Positions 28,842 through 39,640 of a stretch of DNA of 64,000 bases are shown one piece after another. A program made the position numbers and the translations under genes. Within the stretch, counting starts at the first letter, position 1; each line of letters starts with the position of its first letter. The stretch is from contig CM037888.1 of the NCBI GenBank assembly GCA_021292165.1, positions 27,641,140 through 27,705,139 on the forward strand. The letters run 5' to 3'. The DNA comes from Shinisaurus crocodilurus (lineage: Eukaryota > Chordata > Lepidosauria > Squamata > Shinisauridae). The notes below the pieces were generated by a model. That model ran no database searches. It saw nothing but the letters and a program-made list of their open reading frames with translations, and had not been told where the DNA came from.

Positions 28842-29020
28842 AGCCAGTGTGGTGTTGTGGTTATAGTGGTTGGACTGGAACTTGGGAGATCCAGGTTCTA
28901 GTCTCCACTCAGCCATGAAGCTCACTGGGTGACTTGGGTCCAGTCACTGACTCACAGCCTGAGCTACCATACAGGGTTGTTATGAGGATAAAATGGATAG
29001 GATGAGGACCGTTTGTTTTA
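28842..29020 (+). mobile_element. MIR-like tRNA SINE
   Basis: GCCAGTGTGGTGTTGTGGTT (box A-like), GATCCAGGTTCTAGTCTCCA (box B-like), then the core TCACTGGGTGACTTGGGTCC and GGGTTGTTATGAGGATAAAA. The same family as 54803-55050, with structure like the CORE/MIR SINEs. The tail is lost at the junction with the following L2. Confidence 0.82.
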
Positions 29021-29029
29021 AAAACAATT

Positions 29030-29760
29030 AAAAATAACCAAGACCCAGTGAAATAACTAGATCAAGAAGCCCAATTGTATGCCATCAAATGCCTGGGAGT
29101 AGAGGAAAGTCTTAATCTGGCACTGAAACTATGACAATGTTGGTGCCAGGTGGACCTCACTGGGGAGAGCATTTGACAATTGGAGGGCCACCTCTGAGAA
29201 GGTTCTCTCCCTTGTTGTCATCCTCTGGACCTCCATCAGAGGAGGCCCTCAGAGGATGTTGATCATAGGGTATGAGAGGGTTCATACTGGGAGAGGTGCT
29301 TCATCAGCTTTTGCAGTCCTGAGCCATGTAAGGCTTTATAGGTTAAAATCAGCACCTTGAATTGAGCCCAGAAACATACAGGTAGCCAGTGCAAGTGGGC
29401 CAGAATCCGTGTTATATGCTCAGACCTTCTAGTCCTTGCTGTTAATCTGGCTGCAACATTTTGCACAAGCTACAGTTTCTGAATGATCTTCAAAGGTAGC
29501 ACCACACAAAGTGCATTGCATTAATCTAACCTGGAGGTTACCAGAGCATAGACAACTGAAGCCTGGTTATCCCTGTCCAGATATGGGGCATAGATTAGCC
29601 TCCAGCTGAAGTTGGTGGAGAAGGCACTCTGTCCCAAAGAGACCACCTGATCTTCAAGTGGCTCCAGGAGGAGAACCCCCAAGTTATGAACCTGCTCCAT
29701 CAGGGGGAGTGCAACCCTATTCAGAACAGGTTGAACAACCTTTACTTAGAGAACTTTTAC
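29030..29760 (-). mobile_element. L2 fragment, minus strand
   Basis: The minus frame at 29263-29466 gives MQNVAARLTARTRRSEHITR, ILAHLHWLPVCFWAQFKV and LTYKALHGSG, the L2 C-terminal block. Continuing up to 29760 the minus strand encodes more degenerate L2 (region of SRLDYCNALYVG and the RT end). The 3' UTR lies towards 29030. Inactive. Confidence 0.85.
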
Positions 29761-31425
29761 ACTAGGAGCCAATGGGAATTGAACCTTCTCATCAGCATCT
29801 GTTGACCCCTCCGTCTGTTTAGATTCACCCAGGGTTCCATTCCATGGTCATGATGGAGTGTTAACCCAGGAAATGCCCCCCATACATATGAATGATCAAG
29901 TACACTACATTTTCTTCATTGACTAACCATCTCAATGACCTTTACAGACCATCCAATAATTGGCACTGTTTGCTAACAATAAATTGATTCCATTTTTCCA
30001 TAATAAATATTCCACTTTTTGATTATTCTAATTATTTGAAGAAGCCAACCACCCTTGATGAAAGCCATGCAGATCTAAGGGACCACATGTCTTATTATGC
30101 ACTATCTTGGAGAATGGGAGGACAAGCCATAAACACAAACGTTCTCACACAGCGAGGTCTCTGATGTTCCTGTTTGCCAATTACCGTAATGCTGATGACA
30201 TATCTAGTTTAATGCACGGCGCATTAAAACCAGCCCCCCACCCTTTCTACAGCAAAATCTAATTACACCAAACCCAAGCACTCAATCAAACCTGTTATTC
30301 TGTGGCTAAACAGCCCCAGTGTTAATGCAATTTGAGGAGATCCGGGCCATGACTGGGAACGTTATGTATTAACAATATCTAATAGGAGCTCCCGTAGGTA
30401 AATGAATATGCTAACAAGCAAGGTCGCTGCTAAATCTAATATCTTTAAGCTGTTTAATTCCGAACAGCCCCTTAATAAATCAATTGACCAGGATAGCTGA
30501 TGCCCCTATCAATTATTCAAGAGGACAAATAAATATTTCAGATGATTTGATAGGAAGGCTAGCTTGGACTCACAGAAAGCTTTGCATTTCATTAGCCCCA
30601 TTGCTAAAAGTTTTATAGAATGCTGAACACCGACGGTGCTCAGTCTCCAGTAAGAGAAATATCAGTGGTGGGTGAATGAACCAGCTGAAGAGATACACAA
30701 CAGGCCTGCACAAGGTATGACCCATCAAGCCACACAGACCCAACAACCATGTATGGGGGTGCCAATCACTAGGGGGCTCAAAGAAGGGAATTTGGCAGCC
30801 TGGTCCGGGGGGCACTGGTGGAGCAACTCTCAGGCAGAAGGAGCTGTGGGCTTTGTCCTTGCAGCACTGTCTTGATAATAGCCAGAGCGGTATACTGCAG
30901 ATCAGGGCATCTGGGGTACGAATAGATGCCCATCTCAGGTTACGTAAATGCTACCCCAGACTTGCTTCCTCAGCCTGAGTGACTTGTCAGAGCATCTGCT
31001 CTGCAATCTTTTGTGCATTGCCTTCTTTTCCCCTTGGAAGTGGGGAAGTGAAGTTTCTGGACTGGAGAATGCTGCTTGCCCCACTGGCCCTTTAGATCTA
31101 CAGTTGATGATGTTGGGATTGACCTCTAGCCTATCATGGCCTGTGTCTGACTTTGCCTCCCTTGACTGTTGCCTCTGTGGAAACAGACATGTAGCTGCCC
31201 TTATAGCAGGGAGGATTATTTATCAATCCAGTCAAGTATTCGAAACTGGGCTGCAAACTGTCAGGGATGCTTTACTTGCGCCCTGTGTTGTGGATCCCAC
31301 ATTGGCCTCTTCTCAACTCTAAACTTCTATTATTCTGTTATCTACTCTGATTGGCAGCAATCAGTGTAGATAACAGGGTCTCCAGCAGAGATCTTTCCCA
31401 TTATTTGTTTCTTGATCCCGTAATC
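29760..31425. other. Single-copy DNA with strong candidate conserved non-coding block
   Basis: No gene recognised. 30090-30560 has no repeat signature and is dense in AT-rich regulatory-type words: TTTAATGCACGGCGCATTAA (a near-palindrome at 30211-30230), AATCTAATTACACC, TAAATGAATATGCTAAC, CTGTTTAATTCCG, AATCAATTGACC, ATCAATTATTC. 30570-31425 shows nothing I can assign. Confidence 0.4.
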
Positions 31426-31561
31426 CAGGGATAGGCAAACTAGGGCCCTAGGGCTCCAGACATTTTGGACTACAACTCCCACTGACCATTGGCCTTGCTG
31501 GCTGGGCCTTATGGGGATTCTAGGCCAAAATATCTGCAGGGTACCAGGTTGTCTATCCCTG
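31426..31561. mobile_element. Hairpin hAT MITE, diverged copy
   Basis: CAGGGATAGGCAAACTAGGG at the left and CAGGGATAGACAACCTGG as the inverted right end. Arms carry GGACTACAACTCCCACTGAC and TTCTAGGCCAAAATATCTG. Flanks CCGTAATC and CTTTAATT are weakly alike. Family of 15491-15625. Confidence 0.8.
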
Positions 31562-31734
31562 CTTTAATTAGAGATGCCAGGCATTGAACCTGAGACTTTA
31601 TACTACATATGGGTGAATCTACCTCCTTCCGGTAAGTATAACCTTTGCATGTTTTTACCCATAGTTCTGTTCTGTTCCATTTCAGCAATTTAAAACAAAC
31701 AAACAAACAAACAAACACCTCTCAACGTATGTAT

Positions 31735-31935
31735 TGAAATGTTTTAAATAGTTTATTTAAATGTATATTTTTCTCAAAATATGCATTTCAATGCAAATTT
31801 TCAGCACAGCACAAGTTTAAAATTATCCAAATATGCATTTCAATGCATATTTTGATACATTTTAAACTAGTACTGTGCTGAAAATTTTCCAACTTTCCCC
31901 CTCGCCCATTCTCATTCAGTTTGATAGAAAAGAAA
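31735..31935. repeat. Inverted repeat, TATGCATTTCAATGCAAAT type
   Basis: ATTTTCAGCACAGCACAAGT near 31797 pairs with ACTAGTACTGTGCTGAAAAT near 31867. Between them AATATGCATTTCAATGCAAA and ATATGCATTTCAATGCATAT repeat. It is probably a MITE of the same general class as 10186-10592. Confidence 0.6.
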
Positions 31936-32709
31936 TTGCTTTAGGAGGGGGGGAAATCAAAGGAGAAGAAAATTTCCCAGAAATTATCATGGGTTGGGTT
32001 CAGGGTTCTTATACTTACTTTACTTATGAGGTGGCCAAGGAGTGTGAGTGAGTATCTAGTCTTTCATGGTATAATCATCTCTCCAGCAACCTATAGCTTC
32101 CTCAGCTTCCCACATGTCAATGAAAACCCAGGGGGAAGACATCATGAGGTAATTCCTCTCATAGGGGTTTTCCAGATGAGAATGTGCAGGCATCTAGGAG
32201 GCTGCAGAGCAATGGAAAGACATATAATAGAAAGAAAACACACACACAGCACCCTCAGCCACCTCACAGTGATTAGGTAAGCTCAAAAAATACCAGCAAA
32301 ATAAATTCAAAATACACTATAAAATGCCCTGAGAATGAGGCAGAAAAATGGAAACCTCTTCCATGGAGGAAGAAAACTTCCAGGAAATTGGAGGACAGAT
32401 TTTGGCCCAGCACTAGCTGCACTGGTTCCCTGGAGCTGGACACAACACTGCCCATCCTCATACCTGCTACACTGTACATACATGCGTGAAAACTATGAAC
32501 CACCATTGGGACTGCCTGTGCTCAACACCATCAGAGCACTCTTCACTCAGAGATGGAATCAGGGGTATCCAACAACATTCCCTGTGATTGGTGGGCAATG
32601 TAATGCCTCTGGATTGGCCAGACCTAGTATAAATAATAGGAGGTTGGACTTTGGCCCTTGTCTGGTCAATGCAACCATTAATGTCTTCCTGCTGAACTTC
32701 AAGCTGCAG

Positions 32710-33207
32710 ATAGGAATGTCTAGATTCTGTTAAATCCTTTCTGTTTCGCAGATAGTAAGGCATCTTTGTTCTGTCATCTGTTCATTGAATCAGATTTTTA
32801 TTTTTTTATTTTTTTAGGGTTGTACAAGAATTCATTCCACTGGCTCTAATGTGCATTAGCACTAATTTACCCTTGCACTAATGTGCATTATCACAAGTGC
32901 ACATCAGTGCAAATCCCCCCCCCAATGTTTTAAAAAACAATCTACAAGTCCTTGAAATCCGTGCAACTCAGAAAAAGCCATTCTGCTGCGGAATCTGCAC
33001 GTTAGATCATAGGATCATAGAGTTGGAAGGGGCCTACAAGGCCATCAAGTCCAACCCCCTGCTCAATGCAGGAAACTAGCAGAGGGGTCTCCCATCCAAG
33101 TAATAACCGAGGCCTGACCCTGCTTAGCTTTCCACGCTCAGACAAGCTGAGCCAGCATGAGAAATCTGAACTCGTTTAAATCCATTGCAGATTTCTCTGA
33201 CCTCCCT
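32710..33207. mobile_element. hAT-like MITE hosting a 5S-headed SINE
   Basis: TSDs AGCTGCAG (32702-32709) and AGCTCCAG (33208-33215) differ at one base. The ends read ATAGGAATGTCTAGATTCTG and, inverted, AGGGAGGTCAGAGAAATCTG. Inner sequence (ATTCATTCCACTGGCTCTAA, ATGTGCATTAGCAC, TTCTGCTGCGGAATCTGC) is shared with 36423-36777. The SINE at 33013-33161 is inserted here and absent at the matching place in the other copy. Confidence 0.85.
33013..33161 (-). mobile_element. 5S rRNA-headed SINE with CR1 tail (copy 3, clean insertion)
   Basis: The minus strand carries CTCATGCTGGCTCAGCTTGT, AAAGCTAAGCAGGGTCAGGC, TTATTACTTGGATGGGAGAC and the CR1 tail GGGGGTTGGACTTGATGGCC, GGCCCCTTCCAACTCTATGA, TCCTATGATC. 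Comparison with the empty site at 36720-36732 (GTTCATAGAAATCTGAACTC) fixes both borders and shows that head and tail moved as one unit of about 149 bp. No long TSD is visible. Confidence 0.9.
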
Positions 33208-33214
33208 AGCTCCA

Positions 33215-34640
33215 GGGCAACCCTTCTTTATGAGTCCAGCTCAAGTCCCTAAATTCAATGGATAGTGGGGTAGGAAAATGCACATGCTGGAACTGGATTT
33301 TTGGGGTACCGTTGCCCAAGTCTCCAACCTGGCCTTGACAGTTATTAAATCTTCCTTCCCAACTGTTGAGCGATCGTTAAGTGACTCTTGCAAATTGCTC
33401 TGGGACACTTGGGAAAGCAAAGCTATATTGCAGTAAGTGCAAAGGATGACTCCATAAGTGCAAAAAGTATTATCGTTGCATCTATGGAGTGGGGGGAGGG
33501 GAATTTCGCTGATCATAGATAACGCCTGGCTTATTATAAAATCAATAGAGATAAAGTTATAAGACAAAGAGATAAAATGTACCTTGCCACTTGAGAACAA
33601 AGAGGGAAGAACAAGTCCCCAAGGAAACTTCTCATTTCAGAATGTGTAAATTTGTCTGCCTCTTTGACTGATCCGCTTATGGTGGTAATAGAGATTAAAA
33701 GTCAGCGATTACTTAAACAAGCATTTCAGCTTATGAAACGAAACACAAAAGGTCAGGAACACTCTATTTACTATATTCTGCCTCTGTTTGAAGGGATGGG
33801 CCTCTGCACCCCAAAACTGTAATGCTGGAAAGGAACTGAGAATCCTCTCCAAACCTTGGCATGAGGGGAAACTCCTTCAGTGCCCCCAAATGATCCCCAA
33901 ATCTTTAATTACTACTACTACTACTACTACTACTAACTTAATAACTTTCAGTTCATAATGCAACCCAAACCAAGTGCATAAGGGACCCAGTAATAAGCAC
34001 CATCCTGGGGATTGCTGCAGGATAATTTCCTAGGTTAAATAATGACTGAAGAGGTCACAACTAGTGTGGTACCAATATTTGGTTGGCTGCATTTGCCATC
34101 TAAAATGGGGTGAGTGCAGGGAGAAGAAAAAATGGCAAAATTGTCATCCTCCAAGCCCCCAATTCCCAGTAATTTCAGCACCTCTGCCCAAACAGTGTGC
34201 ACAGTTGCTATTATATTGTTCTTTCATGCTCATTACAAACACTGGTTTTACCCCACCATGCTTTGCTCTCAGTTGTGCTTCACAGTATGTGTATTGTCAT
34301 TTTCCCATGAGAGTTTGAAACCCATTTGAAGCTTCTCCTGATTTTGTGCCGTGGGTGTTCTGCTCCCTGTTCCACTCCAGTTTTTGCTATTTGTTTGTTG
34401 GCTGTTACTTCATAAACATTGTCATGTGTCCTAAGCCAACCAGTTATAATAAGGATACATTATGAGGTCAGGTGACATCATGGACCGCAGAAGTGGGGAA
34501 TGGGGGAGAGGGGGGCCACAGAACCCATTTTAGGATTGACCAGGGAGGCTGAGCTCTCCCTCCCCTGGATAATCAGGAAAAAAAGACTGCTGTTGTAGTC
34601 AATGCTAACTGATGTTCTATAAGAACATAAATTAGCCTAC
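33215..34640. other. Mostly single-copy intergenic DNA
   Basis: No gene recognised. 33590-33780 is AT-rich and repeat-free (ATCCGCTTATGGTGGTAATA, GAGATTAAAAGTCAGCGATT), a possible conserved element. The (ACT)n microsatellite at 33910-33935 is the only clear repeat. Confidence 0.4.
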
Positions 34641-34793
34641 ACTGGAGGCATTCAAGGTGCAGCTAGACAGCCATCTGTCAGGGATGCTTTAACTTGGATT
34701 CCTGCATTGAGCAGGGGGTTGGACTCGATGGCCTTGTAGGCCCCTTCCAACTCTACTTTTTCTATGATTCTACGATTCTAGGAATGTTATCAT
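34640..34793 (+). mobile_element. CR1 LINE 3' end fragment
   Basis: CTGGAGGCATTCAAGGTGCA, GCTAGACAGCCATCTGTCAG, TTGAGCAGGGGGTTGGACTC and the terminal TTTCTATGATTCTACGATTC. The terminal octamer-type repeat is the CR1 hallmark. The last 80 bp are the source of the 5S-headed SINE tail. Confidence 0.88.
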
Positions 34794-34799
34794 TTTAAC

Positions 34800-35280
34800 T
34801 TCAATCCATTTCTAGTTCTTAGTTTTCTCTCACTTTATATGAGAATAGATATGATTGTGATAAACTCAGGTCAACAATATTCAGTGGGATAGCTTATAAC
34901 TTTATTATTTGCCCATGAATAAGCACATGTAAAAATGTGCCTGAAACGTAGGCAGCACACATCATCATCTCTGCCCTTCCCATCTTAAAAAAACAAAAAC
35001 AAACTAGGGTCCCTGTGTGACATCATTCCATGCAATGGCACAGAAAGAGCAACACAAGTGTGAATAATGGGGCTGCATGACTATAGACAATGGCTGTGAA
35101 GGAAACAGTTTGCCATTATCCAATGATGAAATTCACTCAAGTTTCGCACATGAACTTACTATCCGACTGAGTGAAAATGGCTTTGTCCAAGAAAAGATAA
35201 AATATTGCAATTTGAACATCAGCCAACATAATATTCAAAACCTGAAACAAATAATGGGACTTTGGAGAAAGGAGCAGGTT
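34800..35280. other. Unclassified intergenic DNA
   Basis: No gene or repeat confidently recognised. The 74-aa frame at 35077-35301 has no family signature. Confidence 0.35.
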
Positions 35281-35284
35281 GGAG

Positions 35285-35770
35285 AATCTAGAAGAACATG
35301 AGAAGTTTCATGCTGGATCAATCCAAAGGCATGTCTAGTGCAACATTCTGTTCATGCAGGAGCTAAGCAGAGACCTATGGTAAGTCCACAAACAGGACAT
35401 GAGTACAACAGCACCCTCCCACTTGTGTTCCCCAGCAACTTTTATTTGGAGGCATACTGACTGTGATACTGGAAGAGATATAAAGCCATCATTACTAGTA
35501 GGCATTGATAGCCTTCGCCTCCATGAATTTGTCTAATCCCCTTTTAAAACCATCCAAGCTGATGGCCATCACTATATCTTGTGCTAGGAAATTCCATCAT
35601 TTAGCTACATGCTGTGTGAAAAAGTACTCCCTTTTATCTGTCCTAAAGCTCCCACCAACCAGGGGTGACCCCATTGGGTTCTAGTCTTATCAGAGAGGGA
35701 GAGAAATATCTCCCTATTCACTTTCTCCACACCATGCATAATTTTGTACAACCCTGTCAAGCAGACAGGG
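35285..35770 (-). mobile_element. CR1-lineage LINE fragment, minus strand
   Basis: The minus frame gives MHGVEKVNREIFLSLSDKTR then WLVGALGQIKGSTFSHSM, corresponding to the CR1 C-terminal region (arginine-rich block, then ...YFFTQ). The low-coordinate end GAACATGAGAAGTTTCATGC matches the 3' end of the copy at 39355-39560. A CR1 subfamily different from the one at 39975-40420. Inactive. Confidence 0.75.
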
Positions 35771-35869
35771 AGACAATTTTGTACATAGACTGAATTGTTG
35801 AAGAAACTGATCTTGAAAGCTGGATTTTGGCAAATTGTACAGCAGAGAAATGCTTGACTCATGGTCCCG

Positions 35870-36420
35870 TTCTTTGCTAAATAGTCTGACTCATATAAAA
35901 ATCACTGAGTAGGATTTTTTTCCCCCTCCTATGGAGGTGGTTTTACTCGACAAACCACTCAATGAGCTATGAAAGAGACATTTCAACTTCACAAAACCAT
36001 AATTTAAATATTAGGTTTCTTTCATTTTCAGCTTCATGAATCAACAGAGCAGGGGTACTTTTGGTGGTACAGAAAGTAAAATAAAAATAATAAGGATCTG
36101 GTTGTGTGAAAATTCAGGATTCTTCAGCTAATCTTCCTCTGTAACTTTCCAATTTCTAACATGCAGCCCCAAGCCACTGTATCATGTGACTTATGAACCC
36201 AATCCACAACCAAGAAGACCATAGGCCCCGATTTATGTATTATGTTGACAGCACATCTGCCACCATGATCAACAACCTTGTGGGCACCTGTTTGAGGTGG
36301 TTATGGGGCTGCCCCAAGAGAGTTTGGTGCCTAAATTGGAGCAGCAACACCCCCAGCCCCCTACTATCATCCACATGCATAGTATCCAAGGCCAGTCAAA
36401 TTATTTTCGGCACCAGAGCC
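35870..36420. other. Unclassified intergenic DNA
   Basis: No gene, RNA or repeat that I can support. Confidence 0.35.
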
Positions 36421-36422
36421 GT

Positions 36423-36777
36423 AGGGATGCACGGATTTTGTCAAATCCATTCCATCTGTATTACACAGATTGTCAGGCATCTTTAATTCCATCATCCACC
36501 CATTGACGGAATCAGTTTTTTTTTTTTTTAAAGAGATGTACGAGAATTTCATTCCACTTGTGGTAATGTGCATTAGCACTTATGTGCATTAGCTCAAGTG
36601 CAAATTTGTACAAATCCCCCCCCCCCAAAAAAAGAAAGGAGAAAAGAAACTTGTCCACAAGTGCGCCGAATCCGCAAGTCTCAGAAAAAGTCAGTCTGCT
36701 GCGGAATCCTCAGGTCACATGTTCATAGAAATCTGAACTCATTTGAATCCATTGTGGATTTCTCCAATAACAACCCT
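36423..36777. mobile_element. hAT-like MITE, SINE-free sibling of 32710-33207
   Basis: TAGGGATGCACGGATTTTGT at the left and TTAGGGTTGTTATTGGAGAA as the inverted right end. Interior blocks ATTTCATTCCACTTGTGGTA, ATGTGCATTAGCAC and CTGCTGCGGAATCCTCAG match the copy at 32710. It supplies the empty site for the SINE at 33013-33161. Confidence 0.8.
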
Positions 36778-36782
36778 AACCT

Positions 36783-36992
36783 GAGCAGTGGAGGCTGGGG
36801 TGACTCCTATTTCGGTGGGGGCTCCTAATCTATTGCAGCTTTTATTTGGAGCTTTATAGGAGCTATCCATGGTGATCCATGGTAGTGAACTCCATGGCGG
36901 TGGAGTTCAGCACCATGGATAACTCTTATAGAGCTCTAGCAAGAAGATGCAATGGGTTAGGAGCCCCACTGAAATAGGAGTCACCAGCCTTC
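36783..36992. mobile_element. Palindromic MITE, AGGCTGGTGACTCC type
   Basis: The left arm GAGGCTGGGGTGACTCCTAT, CGGTGGGGGCTCCTAATC and GAGCTATCCATGGTG pairs with the right arm CACCATGGATAACTCTTATA, TTAGGAGCCCCACTGAAATA and GGAGTCACCAGCCTT. Relatives: half copy at 44590-44700 and full hairpin at 55795-55975. Non-coding. Confidence 0.78.
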
Positions 36993-37074
36993 CCTGAATC
37001 CCACAACACCTCCTTCCCTCCGCAGTAGCGCCACAAACATGGCTGAATCCACAGGGATTCGGACACAGACTTTT

Positions 37075-37145
37075 AAGAGCTAAGAACGCAAAGCCCTCTG
37101 CCTGAATGGATGGAAATGTCCCATTTTGATTTCTCTCACATTCAT

Positions 37146-37180
<35 letters not shown>

Positions 37181-37280
37181 AAATCTCAAGTTCTTTCTGT
37201 CCTGCTTTATGGTGAACTTTGCATATTTTGGTAAATTCTTATTTTAAAAAAGCCAAACAAAGCACTCACTGATCCCTATT
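37075..37280. mobile_element. MITE half with (TTG)n
   Basis: TCTCAAGTTCTTTCTGTCCT, AACTTTGCATATTTTGGTAA, ATTCTTATT and the end CACTGATCCCTA match the right halves at 40800-40890 and 41660-41754. (TTG)n runs at 37148-37178. Confidence 0.6.
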
Positions 37281-37284
37281 CTTT

Positions 37285-38105
37285 CCCCAGTCAGATCTGA
37301 AACACAAGGAACTCTGCACTTTGTGTTCTTGATCTATTTCATACTCTAAGTGGTCTTGGTTGAATGCTAGGCAATTGGGTAAATCCGTGAAACACAGGCA
37401 CCTTGACGGAGTGAATTTCTCATACATCCCCACTATACAGTGCCAGCTCTCAGAATATGGTTGAGGGATTAAAAACTAAAACACCCAATAAATCAGTATC
37501 AGATAAATGTGAGCAGCTTCTTAATATGCTGCTGCCCCATTGCTTGATAGGAGGATTTCCTTTGCATCCCCCAGAGGCTGTTTAGAAGAAGTTTGTCAAA
37601 AGAGTATTTTTGTACTGCAGCAGAGGGAATTTGTTCCCTGGTGCTTAATGAATGTAGAGAAGAGATTTGAGGGGACAAACACACAGAGAACATAGATCCA
37701 CAGCAGATAAGTGCAGTACTTTGTTTGCAAAGGGATATTACATTGGCAATCCTGTTAGCAATCAGACAATTTGTTGGCTGGATATTATCAACCCAGGCTT
37801 GAACGTAACAATAGCCAGAGGCACTACAGGATAGTATGTTAACTCACTAAAGCCCTAATGATGTATTGCTTTGGTACCCCAAGATTGATATCTCCATCCT
37901 ATTTCTTAACATACTGGGTTGTGTTGTTGCACTTACTGGGGTCACACACATTACGATTCAGGGCTTAAGTTCATTTATTTACCTAAAACATTTTGTTTCT
38001 CATCTCTTCCCGTGCCTGAGGCAGTTCCCAATAAACATATGAGAGCCTGCCTGCTTGTTGTGTGGGCCAATGTGTGGTATCATGGACTGGCTGGGCTTGA
38101 ACCAG
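37285..38105. other. Unclassified intergenic DNA
   Basis: No gene, RNA or clear repeat. Short frames have no signature. Confidence 0.35.
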
Positions 38106-38109
38106 GAGA

Positions 38110-38284
38110 TTCATAGATTTCATAGATCATGTAGAGTTGGAAGGAGCCTACAAGGCTATCGAGTCCAACCCCCTGCTCAATGCAGGAAACTAGAGGCGGA
38201 GTCTCCCATCCAAGTAATAACCAGGCCTGACCCTGCTTAGCTTTCCACACTCAGACAAGCTGAGCCAGCGTAAGCCACAGGCCT
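38110..38284 (-). mobile_element. 5S rRNA-headed SINE with CR1 tail (copy 4, most complete)
   Basis: On the minus strand it starts CCAGGCCTGTGGCTTACGCT and continues CTTGTCTGAGTGTGGAAAGC, TAAGCAGGGTCAGGCCTGGT and TATTACTTGGATGGGAGACT, then CCGCCTCTAG, then CR1 (TGCATTGAGCAGGGGGTTGG, CTCCTTCCAACTCTACATGA, TCTATGAAATC). The 5S similarity spans the whole promoter interval (box A, intermediate element, box C). Confidence 0.87.
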
Positions 38285-38919
38285 GGTTCAATCCCTGCTC
38301 ATGATTGAGCTTACTGGGTGATCTTAATCCAGCCAGTATGTCTCTTGGGGAGGGGAGAAACATACATTCTATTGAGCTTCCTGGAGGATGCACAGGATGA
38401 AAATGTAATACAAAATGTCCCGCTTGTCATGTGACACACAGCTATATGTAAGCTACGTGACTGTTGAGAATGTTGAAGGTATGGAGACAGGTAGAAAAAG
38501 CGGGTGGGGATTGTAGAACCTCTGGTCATGATTCTCCCTTTTATAAGCTTTGCTTATCTTATCTCTCCTGAGCAGGTAATTGTCCTTGCTGCTCCCCAAC
38601 ACCCCCGACTCACAACTCCTAGGGACAATTAGCTGCGAAGGGAGAGATAAGATGAATCGAGATAAATCAAATGACAGATGGAGAAAGGTGGCCACAGTTT
38701 CCTGTGCTCCCCTCCAGTTTTCACTGCTCCTCAGAATTGTCAAGCACCTTAGCCTGGTTCAGAGATTGCCTTTTTTTTTTCACATGCGGAGTATAATGCA
38801 TAGCCAGGTATTCATAGCAACATCCTTTGAAGCTTTAACCATCACCCCACAAACACTAACAATGACTAAAGAAGACACCCATGCACATACACCAAGATGC
38901 CAAAATTAAAGCACACTCA

Positions 38920-39290
38920 GGAAGCTGCCTGATACCATGTCAAGCTATGTGTCCATCTAATATACCATTGTCTATTCCAGGGGTTGATCTCAGGGGCACA
39001 GAAGGTTGATCTTAAGATGTTTTGGACCAGCTCCCAGATTCCTCTGCCAGGATGGCCAATGGTCAAGGAATTCAGGGAGCTGAAGTACAAAACATCTGGA
39101 GATCTGCTTTCTGCCCACCCTTGGTGTACTCTGTCTTCAATGTCAGCCCTTCAATGTCTCAGGTGGGGGAGGGGGGTGTTTCCACATCACCAGCTACCTG
39201 CTCCTTTCTCAAGGGAGACAGCAGAGATTGGACCTGGGTTTTTTCTGCCTGCAATGCATCGGCTCTTCCACTGAGCTATACTCCATCCCC
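38920..39290 (-). mobile_element. tRNA-derived SINE (minus) split by a hairpin MITE
   Basis: The tail AGGAAGCTGCCTGATACCAT at 38929 and the head near 39225-39290 (AGCTCAGTGGAAGAGCCGAT on the minus strand, box B-like AACCCAGGTCCAATCTC) belong to one SINE. A hAT hairpin MITE, 38978-39100 (CAGGGGTTGATCTC ... GTACAAAACATCTGG), sits inside it. Confidence 0.65.
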
Positions 39291-39354
39291 AAGGAGAGGG
39301 GGTGGGGACCTCCTAATGAGCACCTATTATCAAGGGCCACCTGAGCAAAAGTCA

Positions 39355-39640
39355 TAAGAACATAAGATGAGACATGGTGGATCAGGCCAAGGGTCCATCT
39401 AGTCCAGAATTCTGTTCACACAGTGGCCAACTAGCTGCCCGCAGGAAACCAACAAGCAGGATATGAGTGCAACAGCACCCTACAAAGCAAGTTCCCGCAC
39501 CAGCCCATCTGGAGTTTTGCATTTCCTTCCAACCATCAGGAGAAATGTGGACTAATTCCAGACCTTCAAAAACCCATGACCCATAAAGTTGAATGCAACC
39601 CATGCAGGCAAGCGTGGCAGCCCACAAGGGGTTCAATAAA
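39355..39640 (-). mobile_element. CR1-lineage LINE 3' end, minus strand
   Basis: AGAACATAAGATGAGACATG, GTGGATCAGGCCAAGGGTCC, CATCTAGTCCAGAATTCTGT and ATGAGTGCAACAGCACCC match the end at 35285-35410. No coding capacity remains. Confidence 0.65.

Noticed and set aside
38110..38284. Intact 5S rRNA gene
   Set aside because: The 5S similarity ends after box C, the 3' third is replaced by a CR1 tail, and four diverged copies exist nearby.
39360..39560. Additional SINE family
   Set aside because: It matches the 3' end of a minus-strand CR1-lineage fragment at 35285-35770, so it is treated as LINE, not SINE.
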